A DNA stretch of 64,000 nt from Epiperipatus broadwayi (taxonomy: Eukaryota; Onychophora; Udeonychophora; Euonychophora; Peripatidae): the NCBI GenBank assembly GCA_028023455.1, contig JAQFVV010012398.1, positions 10,281,160 through 10,345,159 of the forward strand, in the 5' to 3' direction. Position numbers and translations under genes: made by a program. Below the pieces are notes generated by a model. That model was not told the DNA's origin and searched no databases. It saw only the letters and a program-made list of their open reading frames with translations. Every line of letters begins with the position of its first letter. The first letter of the stretch is position 1. Positions 1-12,746 of the stretch are shown in pieces.

Positions 1-359
1 TGTTTTATCTATTTATAGTTGTTAACATCAGATTTATACTTCTACTATTTAATTCGTTATAGAATTTGTGTGGTTGCTATAGTGACAATGCATCAACTTG
101 TCATATTTATATCCCGATATTCGAATTCAGAGTAGAGAAATCTTGAAATTTTTTCAAATCATAGATAGTTAATAAAATAGCACTGAAAAAATTATTAGTT
201 AGGGGGTAAAGTTACCAAATTAATATATGTCCATCTTTCATTATATGTAAATAAAATCACGTTAATATACATCACTATAAGGCAAACTGTCACGAAAATA
301 ATCATATAAATAAGTAAAAATTTGATCATACATAAAATTATAATTTGCATGTATTCATG
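1..359. other. AT-rich DNA, nothing recognised
   Basis: No open frame of useful length, RNA gene or repeat could be recognised here. Confidence 0.5.
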
Positions 360-1400
360 AAACAATTAATATGGAATATATTATTACAATAATTCATAAA
401 TCAGATTCCTAAACAATCATTGTTTGACAAACTTAAAAACAATACTCACATTTTCATAATAATACCAATTTTTTAGTCAAACAAAAGATGGCCACATTTA
501 TTCCCTAAAAGTAAATAAATCAAACATTGATTTGCAAAAGCAGTGCAACTTATTAATCACAATCTCTCAAAGGGTCATGTAAAAATTGTTAGGGGTCGCA
601 AAATTTTTAAAAATAGATAAAAATCACACCAAAATAAATTGTTTTTGTACATATTATATATTTTTTTGTAACTATATACAAATTTTTTCAAATATTTCAT
701 TTCAAATTGTATGTGCTTAGCAGTAAAATATTAAGAAATATAAATTTGTATATTGATTTAGGCATAGAAAAACCAAATAATGACTTGCATCAAATTTTAG
801 TCTGAAGTAGGGTATATAAAAAGGTTTTTTGCCATTGCTCAATTTTTAATCAAAGGAATTTACATTTTCAAACAATCAATATAAAAATTCTAATACTTTT
901 TTTAACCTATAAATAAACTATGAAATAAAATTGGAATATAAACTTATTCATAAAGTCATTAATTCCAAATACATACTACAATCATTCACAAGTTATATTT
1001 CTAAAGAATCATTGTAAACTAAATTGCAAACAATACTCAATTTCTTGTAACAATGGCAATATAATGGACAGACAAAAATAGAGATTCTCAGCATCACATA
1101 GTTAATAGTTCTTTATGGACTTATTAAAAATTATTACAATTCTCATCTTGATTGTTATTTGAAATTGTAGACTGGCTTGATTGATAATTATAAAAATCAT
1201 CACTAATATAAAGCTTAGAGTTTTTGATGGTTCATGTTTGATTTACTTACCATATAACAATCAGAAGATAAAAGTGGTAATCTTTAGTCTTGAGACAAAA
1301 AAGTGAATGTTATTTAACAAATTTATTAAAAATGGCTCTTTAGGAATCTGACTTATGAATTATTTTATTAACAGATTTGGAATTACTTGCTCTAATTATA
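360..1400. repeat. Degenerate direct/inverted repeat cluster
   Basis: A block near 388-413 reads almost the same as the reverse complement of 1339-1366 (both share AGATTCCTAA-type sequence next to a TTCATAA motif). A block near 405-460 is also repeated in direct orientation near 1000-1047 (shared AATCATTG and CAATACTCA words). The pattern suggests an old noncoding DNA transposon or foldback element about 1 kb long, too eroded to classify. No coding capacity is seen. Confidence 0.35.
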
Positions 1401-4199
1401 TTCTCAGTATTATACATTTAATAGCTATAATTTATTTATAAGCTTATTAAAATTTTAATCTGATAGAGACCATAATATTACTTTATTTTTGATGTTATTA
1501 GACTCTTTGAAAGTGTAAAATATGATTCACCAGTACTTTCTAAATCCTAATTACATTGTTATTTCACTATTTTTTATGCTTTTTTAACAACAATATTTTA
1601 TTTTTGTATAAATTATTACAATTTGATTTACAGGTACAAATTTTTTGCATTCACAATTTTGACACCAACTACTTCAGATAGGGAATTGTGATCAAACATC
1701 AGAACTAGAATAGCATAGCATACACATATCAATATGACCATGCTAAGGTTAACTCATGTTAATTCTTTTTGGAGCATGAAATGAAGCACGACCACTCCAC
1801 TGATTCAATAAAACCTAGGACTGTATGTTCTGAATAAAAGAAGCATGACATATTTCTAACAATTCCAATGCTATTAATAAAAAAGAATATTGCATTCCCT
1901 TATATAAAAAAATTGTCCATTTAACATTTCATTTATATGTACATGTTATTTAAATATCATTTCAGATACTTGAGGATAAATAAGACTGACTTTAGAAGAC
2001 TACTTATGCTCTGAATATGACTTCAAATAGTCGAAAGCATGCTTAGCATAGCAGGATATTATAAATTTTAAACACACAAAATATGTTTTATAATGAAATA
2101 CTATTCATTTATTAGAATAAAGATGATCGCTAACCTGGATATAATTTTAACTGTCATTTACACATAAAATAATTCAACTTCATCTCTGCTTTTTCATGTG
2201 TAATATATTTTAGGATATATGTAAAATATTCACTTCATGACACATTCTGAAAACATATTAATAAAGAAATCTGAAACAAACAAATGGATCCCAATATGCA
2301 CATTCATGCTGAAACAGCAATCATCAATTGGCCCAAATAACTATATCTTACATATATGTTCATCATTTTTCAGATTATTATTTCATATTATTCTGATAAT
2401 TAAATTATCTTTAAATGAAAAATTATATATACATTTAAATTTTTTTTAAAAAATTACTTGTCTAATTTTTTTAGTATTTCAATCAGAGAAAGAGAACACA
2501 TCCAATTCATAATATTTTTTTAAATTTGAATCATATCACATTAAGGATTAATCCCTTAATTAAATTTATTCACAAGTTTTTTTCTACATTAATGATTTGC
2601 TTAAAGTATTTATAATTATTACAATTACATTCATTATTATCAATTATTATTTTTTTTAAAAAAAAAAACACGGTTTCTTTAATTTTCTTACTATTTATCT
2701 GTAATCTTATCTTTTTTGTTCTCATTTATCAGTAACGATAACAATTACTTTGCAAATTCTAGATAGTTTAAATAAATCTAATTATTTTTACTGATTTGAC
2801 CTTTTATTATAATCCATGAGATATTTGCTACAAAACTTTTGACATTTTTTTTTTGAAAAGACCAAATCATCCTGTGATAAATGGTTATAAATATTACTTT
2901 CGTTAGAGTTTAATCATTGCTGTTGAATTTTGATAAATATTGTTTAAAATTTTCCTGGCTTTATGTAATGATGTTCCAAATTAATAATCATTGTAAAAAT
3001 ATTTATAAAAATGCACAAAGGCACTTCATACCCAACAAAATATTTAAATGTAATATACTGTCCTTTGAATAGACTGTGATAATTGGTTAGCACAGCAATT
3101 AACCATATACACAACTTGTAGTTATTCTAGGCCAGTTAATTTTTGGAAAATTTTCCAAATCATAAGCAAGCTTGAGGCTGTTCTTTCAGGTTATCATCCC
3201 TAGCCATCCAGTATTTATCAATACATAAGTATCATGCTATTATTAGACATAAGTAAAACTTTCATCAGATAAGTGTTAATGTGTTGACTAAAAACAAATA
3301 TATAATTATAATATGAAGTACAACTACAGAATCTGAGTCCATGGTTTACCTTCATTACATTATAATTATTTTTTAATCCAGCTTATTTTTTGATAAGATT
3401 AAATCCAATATTCTCTGCAGATAATTTGTAATGGTTTCAGAAAAAATCTTATATTGAAATAGTTAGATCTGTTTCACCTATTATATTCTATAATAGTGTA
3501 TTTCGTTGCACTCATATTGCGTGTGTTTCTTTAATTTAAAACATTGAGTGTGCTTATAATATTGCAGAGTATGTCCTATTAATTATAATATGAAAATACA
3601 GACTTAAATATTTATATATGCGCATATTCATTTACGTTTGTTAAAACTGAAGTAAACAAAACGGTGTGTAGTTAGAATTTATATATATATATATAACGGA
3701 ATAATAAGTTTAAATTTATAAAATTACTTATTTAAATTTTCAATATTCATTTTAAATAATTTCAAGTTAAATATTTTTCAAGTTCTATTGTGTGTTTAAA
3801 AATACACAAGCTGGTAATTTGTTTACAGGTTTTAACACTTTGTCTAAAAATAAATCTTTGGTTAAAACTTGACCCATTTAAAGTTATAACTAAGACCAAT
3901 TATAAAATTCAGTCAGGAATAAATTTCATACTAAGTGCTGTTGCCAAACTATAGCTATGATGCAAATTGGAAAACTCTTGGGAATATATCTTTGTCTCTG
4001 AAAGTGGCTGTGATGTAAATTGGAATAGAGCCTTTAAGTGCAGATTTAACTATACCAAATATTTTACTAAGTGGATATTTAGTTAAAAGCAAGTTCAAAC
4101 CAGTAATCAGGTGATGTGGCAAGAGTAAAAGGAGGAGGGAGCTACTGTCAAAAGTAGGACATAAAAAAGGGCATGTAGTAGCCATCAAAGATCCTCTTG
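1401..4199. other. AT-rich DNA, no gene recognised
   Basis: Only short chance open frames occur, for example 2237-2449 plus, which is lysine/isoleucine-rich with no motif. A short (TA)n run lies near 3680-3696. Neither coding bias nor a repeat family was recognised. Confidence 0.5.
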
Positions 4200-4650
4200 G
4201 TTGTTGCTGTTTGAAAATATTATTGGTTGTTGCAGTGGTTGTTGCTGTTGAAAAGTTGTATTGCTGCCGAAAATATTTCTGAAAGATCAGTGCTGAAAAT
4301 CATTAAAAAGCTGTTTCTGCCATACTTTATAGCAAACTGAATCCTAGAAAGCCATTACCCAAGCTGTTCAAATGATGACCGTTGGCTAGAGACAAGAGAC
4401 AGCCATCTACTTGTCCCGAAAAACTGCTACTGCAGGAGAAAACATCAACCTCAGCCATGCCCAGCCTGCGATGAAGAAAGAAGCTACACCTGAAATGCCA
4501 GAGAGGTTCTTGATAGAGGAAAGCCGCCACAAAAGTAAATTTCCTAGCTGCATCCAGACTCAAATCTAGAGAAGCCATAGCCAATGTAACAGAGAGAAGA
4601 TGCCCAAGAAAGATGCCTTGAAAGACTCACTATCAAGATTACCGGTAAAT
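4200..4650. other. GC-richer island, unidentified
   Basis: This stretch is visibly richer in G+C than its surroundings and starts with imperfect TTGTTGCTG-type trinucleotide repeats (4200-4260). An open frame exists on the minus strand at 4327-4584 (85 codons), but I recognise no family in it, and the plus strand is broken by stops. It could be an exon, a fossil transposon or a degraded processed copy; the sequence alone does not decide. Confidence 0.35.
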
Positions 4651-5121
4651 CATTCGGCAGAATATTTAATTTCATTACTAAACTCATTCTAAATGAAAAG
4701 CTAGTTAACTAATAAATCTCGTAATTAATTATATGATTACACTAAACTGTTTATATTAAATTTATTTAAAGCTTAGAGCACTCTCAGAATTCTTGCTTGT
4801 TCGTAAATAATTTAGATAATCATAAATATTTAGGTTCTATAAAATCATTTCAAACAAATTCTCATTTCTAAATTAGAATTTTATTGATCACTTTATGCAA
4901 ATTATTTTTATGCCATCTATCTTTAGTTTTAAGTTCATGTTTATTAATTTATGCTATGTTCATCAGAATGGAGTTTTGTGTGTTTAATAAATTATCGGGG
5001 GAGGGGGGCGAGTAATCACTTTTCCGTTATGTCAGATTATTGCAATATAAAGAATATAGTCAAAACTCCCTTCTGAAATAAAACTATTATTTACGCTAGA
5101 GTGAATCAGTTACTTATAATG
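4651..5121. other. AT-rich DNA with a G-run
   Basis: Nothing is recognised except an interrupted purine/G tract near 4997-5012. Confidence 0.45.
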
Positions 5122-5490
5122 CCCAAAGTAAGTTATTTAAAATGCATCTTTTGCTCCAGTTATTTAAAATGAAAATATTTTGCTAAAGTTATTTAAAATA
5201 TATATTTTGTGTATGTTATTTAAAACGCAGATTTTGCTCATGTTATTTAAGATGTATATTTGCATAAGTTATTTAAAATATGTATTTTGTCAGTTATTTA
5301 AAAAGTATATTTTACGCAAGCTATTTAAAATGTAGGTTTTGCATGTTATTTAAAACACATTTTGCGTTATTAGTAAGGCCTATTTTGATGAGTTATTTAA
5401 GATTAATATTTGAGTAATTTATTCAAGAATCAATATTTTGCATGAGCTATTTAATAATCCATATTTTAAATTATTTAAAAATCAGTTTGT
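5122..5490. repeat. Minisatellite, about 27-30 bp unit
   Basis: About a dozen degenerate tandem copies of a unit built on GTTATTTAAAAT followed by a T-rich half containing TATTTTGC. Starts are seen near 5132, 5159, 5188, 5215, 5241, 5269, 5294, 5321, 5346, 5391 and later. The copies vary in length and sequence, so the array is old. It is noncoding. Confidence 0.8.
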
Positions 5491-6314
5491 TTGATATTAG
5501 ATGGAAATTATACTACATATAATTAATGTTCAAGTTCTAGTAAATCTTTAAATTTTTTTATAACTCCATTTAATTATAGATTAAGAAGCTATGCAGAGAC
5601 CCTTAAATCAGATTCTCATTATTGCTTATTATGTGACTTAATCTCTTCTATGAACTGACCGGTGGTAGTAGCACCGAAAGAAGCTAAGTTTTTGGTGTCA
5701 TTAATTGATAAAATATTAAATTAGCATTGCGAATGTGTTGCTAGTTAGCACAAAGATGCATATCTTCTTGCTATATCTATAATGGCCTACATCAGGATCG
5801 TTTCCACATCAAGTCACACCTTGAAAGTTTAGGCAACTGTGATATTTATATTTGAAGGAACCAAAGCATTCCAAAGGGCTCGTAAGCCATTCTTCTGCTC
5901 ACTTTAATAAAAAGGCCTCTTCAATTATAGCAAGCAGACCGGTTTGGGGAACCATTTACAAGGTAATAAACCTCAATTAAGAGCACATTCGAGGCGCATT
6001 TATTCTGATACTATAGTTTATAATGCACTAGAATCTGACATTCGATGCCACACCTCAGTTCAGCTTCCCTAGAAAGTAACTTCGGCTTTGATCCGATTTG
6101 GAATCTGAGTTAACGCGTTTATCTGTGTAGAAATTATATAACACACAAATATTTTTATAGTTAAGTTTAAACTTAGTAATAATAATATTATCTCTATCAG
6201 TTACCAATAAATTGATCACTCTATTACTTATTTCCACTATATAGAACATAGCATGAGTTCGGACATGGAAGATGGCATAAGCCTATTAAAAAATCATAGA
6301 CTAATTAAATCATT
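5491..6314. other. Moderately GC-richer unique DNA
   Basis: From about 5640 to 6110 the sequence is less AT-rich than average and contains no repeat I recognise. The open frame at 6055-6249 minus (64 codons) has no motif and is probably chance. The stretch sits between two minisatellites and could belong to one larger degraded element. Confidence 0.4.
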
Positions 6315-6590
6315 TGTAACCCTGAGCATCCACTCACCTGCGTGTGAGCTCTATATAAATTGCTTTATGATACTACTTTATAACCCTAAACCACTCACCT
6401 GTGTGTGAGCACTATAAATTGCTTTATGATATTATTTTATAACCCTGAACCACTCACCTGCATGTGAGCCCTATATAATTAGCTTTGTAAACCTGAGTCA
6501 CTCACCTGCATGTAAGCACTATATAAATTGCTGTAATATATTCCTCATAACCCTGAGTATTCACTCACCTGTGTGTGAGCAAGCTATACC
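6315..6590. repeat. Minisatellite, about 60 bp unit with palindrome
   Basis: Five tandem units, each holding a short hairpin CTCAC-(6 nt)-GTGAG that starts near 6333, 6394, 6453, 6501 and 6564. Each is preceded by AACCCTGA and most are followed by CTATATAAATTGCTTT. The loop varies between CTGCGT, CTGTGT and CTGCAT, that is CG, TG and CA versions of one site, which looks like CpG decay. One copy has a broken stem (GTAAG). Confidence 0.85.
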
Positions 6591-8473
6591 CAATTTATTT
6601 TGCTTTATAATTTATTAAGTATTATATTAAATTTATGAAATATAAATTTGTCTCAGTTTCCATTCTTGCTCATTACCTTATGAATCACTGGTTAAGTTAT
6701 ATAATATGTCATGGGCGAGATGTCTCATGTTTTACTGCTTTGCTATTGCTGGAACGTGAATAAAGAGATATAGAGTGTAACCTCAGGCATGTCATTCGCT
6801 ATGGGTTGACTTGGAAGCACGAGTAAGAGAGTTGAGGTATGATCAGATGTAGGATATTACTATCCCGACTTGGTCAGTTTTTGGTTCTCTGGCTTGGACT
6901 CTTGGTCTGTTCAGCAAATGTACAAACCTGACCATTACAATATATCACCATTTGGTTTGTAATGCCTATCATCAAACTTTAACTATTTTAAAATATCAAT
7001 ATCCTCTATTGAGTTTTTCTAGTTATTTATATATATATTAATTTTTTACAAATGATTGTTTTTAATTATTTCAAGGCTAGCATAGCCTGTGCTCTATCAT
7101 AGAATAGTCACTATTCACATAGCAACAATATATAAATTATTCAAATTAAAAATATATGTAATAAGTTTCATATACTTCATAAAAAAATCAAAAACAACAA
7201 CAAAAAATACATTAATAATCATTATTGTTTAATATGGGCACTAGGCTTTTTTTACATACCTGGAGGAGCCAGCAAAACATTACTGAAAATGCTAACAATA
7301 TACCAAATTTTTTCCATAGTTATGTCAAATGTTGAATTTAATGTATACTTTTGAATTAAGATGTTGTTTTGAAATTTTGGTAAAGAATATGAAAGTAAAT
7401 AATGGCATTTTTTTTCCTTTTTTCAGATTTTTCACTTCATAATATGAACAATAAATATGTGAATAGTGATTTTTTTTTTAATACCCTGTGATTGTTTATT
7501 TTTTTACATTTTTTCATTAAATAAAATGAACAGTAAATATGCAAATAATGAGAATTCTTTTTTTATTCTGCAATTGTTGTTGATTGACATGATGGGAGGA
7601 GTGGAGAAAAACCTTGTGACATTTAAACAAAAAAGGCATACAGCACTTATTAAATCAGTACTAGATTCTGCTTTACTATTTTTATTTTATTTTGATAAAA
7701 GAAGACTTAAAATGTTAAGACAACTTTTAAAAAATAATAATAATAGTAAAACACACACAACAAAATCAACAACTATATGACGGCAATCCAGTGACCAGAA
7801 CACAAGCACAAATATTATTTTTAAGGACTGAAGATCAAACTTGAAAGAAAATGGAAGAGGCACCTCCTCAAAACTGTTCACCAGAAATATTGGGAACATG
7901 CCAATAAAACAGCAAAAATGATAGCAATTTAAGTTTCTTTCTAGGTTTCATTTGGGGCATTCATGCTACTTATCAGCAGTGGACATAAAAAAAAAAGATT
8001 CAATTATAATTTTCTTTGCGTTTTCTTTTTTTTCTGTATATGTGTGGTTTCAATTTTTTTTTTTAATCAAAAAAAAACTTTGAACGACTTTATATTCATT
8101 TTCTTTGTGTGCTTATGTTAAGCATATTTATATTACAGTCATTATTGTTAATTACTTCACAAATTCTTTAAAAAGAAAGAATGAAAACACAACCTTGTAT
8201 TCTATTATTTCATTTTTAAAATTATGCATTTTTTTTTACAATTTCAGTATTATTTTTATAAAAGTGGACATAACCATTTTACATTGACAGACTTTTTCTT
8301 TTTTAGAAAAACAAAACACACACATGCACAAAACATCCACCCATTAAACAACATCTTAACTCAAAAGTACACATCAAATTTATCACTTAGTATTTTCAAT
8401 AGTATTTATTCATTCCTTAGGTATATAAGAAAAACACAAAGCACATGCTTATTATCTAGCAATCAAACTAATG
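6591..8473. other. AT-rich DNA, no gene recognised
   Basis: Contains long A/T homopolymers and chance open frames (7466-7780 plus, 8105-8481 plus) that lack motifs and are dominated by F, I, K and N codons. Roughly 6660-6960 is a little less AT-rich. Nothing is assignable. Confidence 0.5.
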
Positions 8474-8639
8474 CACAATGATTCCAAAACAAATATATTC
8501 AATAAGTGAAATCATCACAAGCATTGTAAAAGAAATTAAATTAGTGGAATTGCATTTGTATTCATCAATAATTTAATTTTTTTATGAAATGCTGGCAATA
8601 ATCATACTTATTGAATGTATTTGTTTTGTAATCATTGTT
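8474..8639. repeat. Hairpin/foldback element, 40-bp arms
   Basis: The left arm at about 8476-8516 is the near-perfect reverse complement of the right arm at about 8599-8637 (core AATAAGTG / CACTTATT and CAAAACAAATA / TATTTGTTTTG). The loop is about 80 nt. This is the architecture of a miniature inverted-repeat element or a hairpin RNA precursor. No target duplication could be fixed in this AT-rich context. Confidence 0.65.
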
Positions 8640-11021
8640 CAATGGTTTGATTGATAACTATTTTGTTTTTGGGTTTCTTTTCTAAATATATTGTATTATT
8701 TTCATGTTTTTAAACATATTAATTTATTGTTGCTTTTGATATTTTATAGAAATGTATGGAACATATATATATATATATTTTCATTTATATAATGAATATT
8801 TTGTTCCTATGTAAATGATGACTCTATCATTTTGCAAAAGAGCATAAACTATATTAGGACCACAATTTTCAATTTCTACAGTCAGCAATTTTAAATATAT
8901 CTAATAATTTCATTACTTTCTAGTAATTTTTTATTCTTCATATGCTTCTCATTTTTTCGTTTAGAATATATAACATTACAAATGATGTTTTTCTGTTTTA
9001 AATTATATGAAACATGTCTTATCTATATATTATGGGTACTTCTAACATTTGACATTAAACAAAAATAATAATAAAACCAGGAAAGATCAAAGCATATGAA
9101 GAGGCTTTGCGTTAATGAAATGTTTAAAAAAAATGATTCGAAGAAGCAACATTCTTCATAAATAGATTAAGTAATGATAAATTTTAATTTATTTTTCTTA
9201 AATTTGTAATCTTGTTTTTTTTTAAAGCAATATTCTTTAATAAATTATCATTTAATTTTAATTAGTTAATAGAATAATACTTTTCAAACTTCTAAAATTT
9301 GAATTTTGCTAAGGATGCCAGTCAAACAATCCACTGTAATTCCAAAAAATATATAATTTCAGTAGTGACAAAAAACATATAGTGTATGTAAATCTTACTT
9401 TCTGTGTTTGTACACAATGGAGAAGCTAAAAATTGAAGAACATATACAACAATCCATTATATGGCAAACAGCTATCCTTTCACTTTGAAGAAATGCATGT
9501 TCGGTACATTAAATAACATTTATCTTTACTCCATTTAGTTATACAGTACTTATATTACTTTCAATCAAAAACTAGTTTTTCAGTATGAGCACCCAAAAAC
9601 TTATATTCAATCACATATATATATAAAATGCGAGTTCCCCCTCCCCCCAAATAAATAAAACCCGAACCTTTCTCTTTGAGAGAAAAAAAAGTGTACAAGG
9701 AAATGAAAATTAAAATTAGATGCAGATATAATTTTACATCTTCATGAAAAATTGTTCGCTTCTCCTTCAACATAATTTGTAATTTATAACTAATTATTGG
9801 AATATATTTATTGAATTTCTTTTGGAAAAATCTGAAGAGAAAAAAAATCAACAAATTGACAAAAAAAAAAAAAAAAGAAGAGCATAAAACAACCTGAATA
9901 TTATTTCTCTACCAGATATATTCAACAGTTTACAACACTCCAGGGATAAATTTTGAATTGACATACATATTTATTCATTTGAAAATAATTTTTATTTTAT
10001 TTTCATAAATTAAAGTTCAGTCATTTTCCACATTTGTGTAATAATGAAAATCTTTTTTTAATTTCCTATTTGCATTTTACAAATTCATTGTATAAAAATA
10101 GTTTTCATTGCTAACATATAAATCTCACTTTTAAAAACGCTCGCCTGTGGCCATTTAATTTATCCAATTGTAACAGCCGGAAACTTGTGATGAAATTCTA
10201 TTTTTATTGCATTAGACAAAAATATAATTATTTCCAATCATTTTATTAAAGAAAATTTGAAGTATTATAAAGACGTAGCAAACTGTCAAAAGCATCAACT
10301 TTAGACGTGTTGATTTGATTAAAAGAATGCTTGAAAAATACAATTAGTCACAAAATCCAATTATTAAAGAATGAAAAAAAACCTCAAACTATTAACAAGT
10401 AATCAAACAGTTCTAACTACTTAAGAATTTCATTGCCATCTTATAGCAATCCCAAATGAAAGTTTAAAAAACTGAATTAGAAAAAAAGTTCAAAATGGAA
10501 AAAAAAGGTGGTTAGCAAAAATGATTTCAATAGCAATTATCTTAATTAATTTTCACTTACTCAGTACTATCAGTTCCTGTCTTATTCATTCTTAAAAAAA
10601 CAACAAAAAAAAAGTTTTTTCATTACATCAAGTAATGTATGCATCATTTATTTCAAGAATACAGATTAACTAATTACTTTTAAAAAGATAGAAAGAAGAA
10701 AACCTGTACAAGATTTTCCTTTTATTAAATTATATGTTGTCCTCTAAAAGTGAGATGTTAAAATAAAGGCGGCAAAGAATGATCAACTATCATTGAAAGT
10801 AAGTTATTTTTTGATCCTTTGTAATGTCATGCCTAGTTTATCTATTTGACTTCAAGAAGAGAACTTAACATGTATATTCTACTCAACTAAAAATAACAAC
10901 ATGCTTGTATGTGTATATCCTTTTAAAATAATAATATAATGCCAAATTATTTATCATTATATTCATTATTTTTCTTGCTATATTTATTTCATAATGGTTA
11001 TTTTATTTTATTTACATATCC
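8640..11021. other. AT-rich DNA, no gene recognised
   Basis: Only low-complexity A/T tracts, a short (TA)n near 8764 and a C-run near 9637-9650 are visible. The open frame at 9561-9854 minus has no recognisable domain. Confidence 0.5.
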
Positions 11022-11029
11022 ATATATAG
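11022..11029. repeat. hAT target-site duplication, left copy
   Basis: ATATATAG, immediately outside the left end (CAGACATG) of the hAT element. It matches the right flank (ATATAAAG) at 7 of 8 positions. Eight base pairs is the diagnostic duplication length of hAT transposons. Confidence 0.6.
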
Positions 11030-11416
11030 CAGACATGTGATCAAACCGATTCATGACCAACTAATTGTGAATCACATTACAAAAAACAAACAAACTTGAA
11101 ATTAAACAAGAAGCAGATTTTTTATTATTAATATAGCAATTGTGCATACAAAATGCAATCGTTATAAAAATAGATATTAAGTACAAAAGTTATTCTTTCA
11201 CCTCAAATGTTTATTATTTAAATAAAATTATACATTTTTTGAAGTCTCTTGGCAATGTTTTTCATTAATAAAAGATCTTGAAAATTTGATTGAATTTATT
11301 GAGCTATAGTTATTTTAAAAATTGATTGCAGATGCTGGTCTATTAATCTTAATCTTTCTGCAATTTTATTAAACTGAAAATAAATATATAAATTTATTAA
11401 GCACTAGCAGATGATC

Positions 11417-11822
11417 TAATAATAACATGCAAGGCTAAAACCTTCTACAGAAGCACCTTAAAATGCTTATATGACAGCCAATCAGATGTAATAATGACTG
11501 CATGTGGAACTCTCAATTACTATCATTTCATTAGATTTAAAAATTTCTTCATTGTAAATCGTAAGATTTTGCATTGTTTATTTATACATAATATTTAGTG
11601 AATTAAATATGAAGATGTTTTAAGCTTCACACTCTTAGTTCGGAATTCTTGAGTCTAAAAAATTTAAGTATAGAAAAAGGTGGGTCCCATCTTTTTCTTG
11701 TGTTCTGACTTGTGTTCTTGAATTGAGAGTTCCACATGCAGCCATTATTACATCTGATTGGCTGTCATATAAGTATTTTAAGGCACTTCTGTTGAAGGTT
11801 TTAGCCTTGCATGTTATTATTA
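11417..11822. mobile_element. Nonautonomous TIR element (MITE), 406 bp
   Basis: Left arm 11417-11518 and right arm 11721-11822 are 102-bp inverted repeats with few mismatches (outer ends TAATAATAACATGC / GCATGTTATTATTA). About 200 bp of noncoding DNA separates them. The TA at both borders fits a TA-duplicating superfamily such as Tc1/mariner, but this is not proven because the neighbouring bases also pair. It interrupts the hAT transposase just after its FS block, so it inserted later. Confidence 0.85.
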
Positions 11823-12419
11823 AACTAAAAACAGTTTTTCACACAAATATATGCTACTTAGCATAGCTAAAATACACTTAATTGCACCATAACATATAAA
11901 GAAATCAGATCTACTGACAATATTTTTGTTTCAATATTGAATCACATTGAATTTTGAATAATTCCAACATCAATAGATAGCAAATAGTAAAAAATTAAAG
12001 ATTTTCACATTTTTAAAGTTCAAAAATCTAATTCTGACTTCATTTTTTAATAATTTAATTTGATTATCATATAAAAATTTTAATTCGGGTGATTTTTGTA
12101 ATAATGATTGGCAAAATTCAAAATGAGCCTTTTTGAATTTGTTTTTGCCAAAGTAATAATTTGTCTTTGAAAACCATTCAAATTTCCAAATAATGTGGAA
12201 GCCATATAATATTCATCTTGTAGTTTAAGATTAAATTGACTAAGATGATTGGTAATGTCAATTGAAAAAGCCAGGTCTTTTATACATTGATCATATTTTA
12301 ATATTCCATATTCATATTTTTTTATTTTTTAAAAAATAATAAATTTATCCAAAAACCATGAAATTTTAGTATGAAAAGATAGATATGTAATTACATTTTG
12401 ATATTCTGTCATTATAACT

Positions 12420-12746
12420 ATTAATATAAAAAAAATACTAAAACAGAGTTTAAATATTAAAAGTTTATTAAGATTTATAGTACCAAATATACTTTTAATG
12501 CTTTCCTGTCATATTCATAGTTAATTTTTTGCTGATTTGAATGCTATTTGATTTTTGGTTCATTATGTATTCATTTTGTATACATAAGGAACCAAAAATC
12601 AAATAACATTCAAAGCAGAAAAAAATTAATGTTCTCAGCAGACTAACCATGAATATGATGCAAAAGCATTGAAAGCTTACTTGGTACTATAAATCTTAAT
12701 AAATTTTTAATATTTAAACTCTAATTTAATATTTTTTACATTAAGA
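12420..12746. repeat. Near-complete palindrome, about 327 bp
   Basis: Arms of about 120-145 bp (12420-12562 and 12590-12746) are reverse complements with scattered mismatches. They are separated by only about 27 bp (centre near 12575). Key words are TTTTTGGTTC / GAACCAAAAA and AGATTTATAGTACC / GGTACTATAAATCT. Transcription would give a long hairpin RNA. It replaces roughly 50 residues of the hAT transposase, so it is either an insertion or an inverted-duplication rearrangement. Confidence 0.8.
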
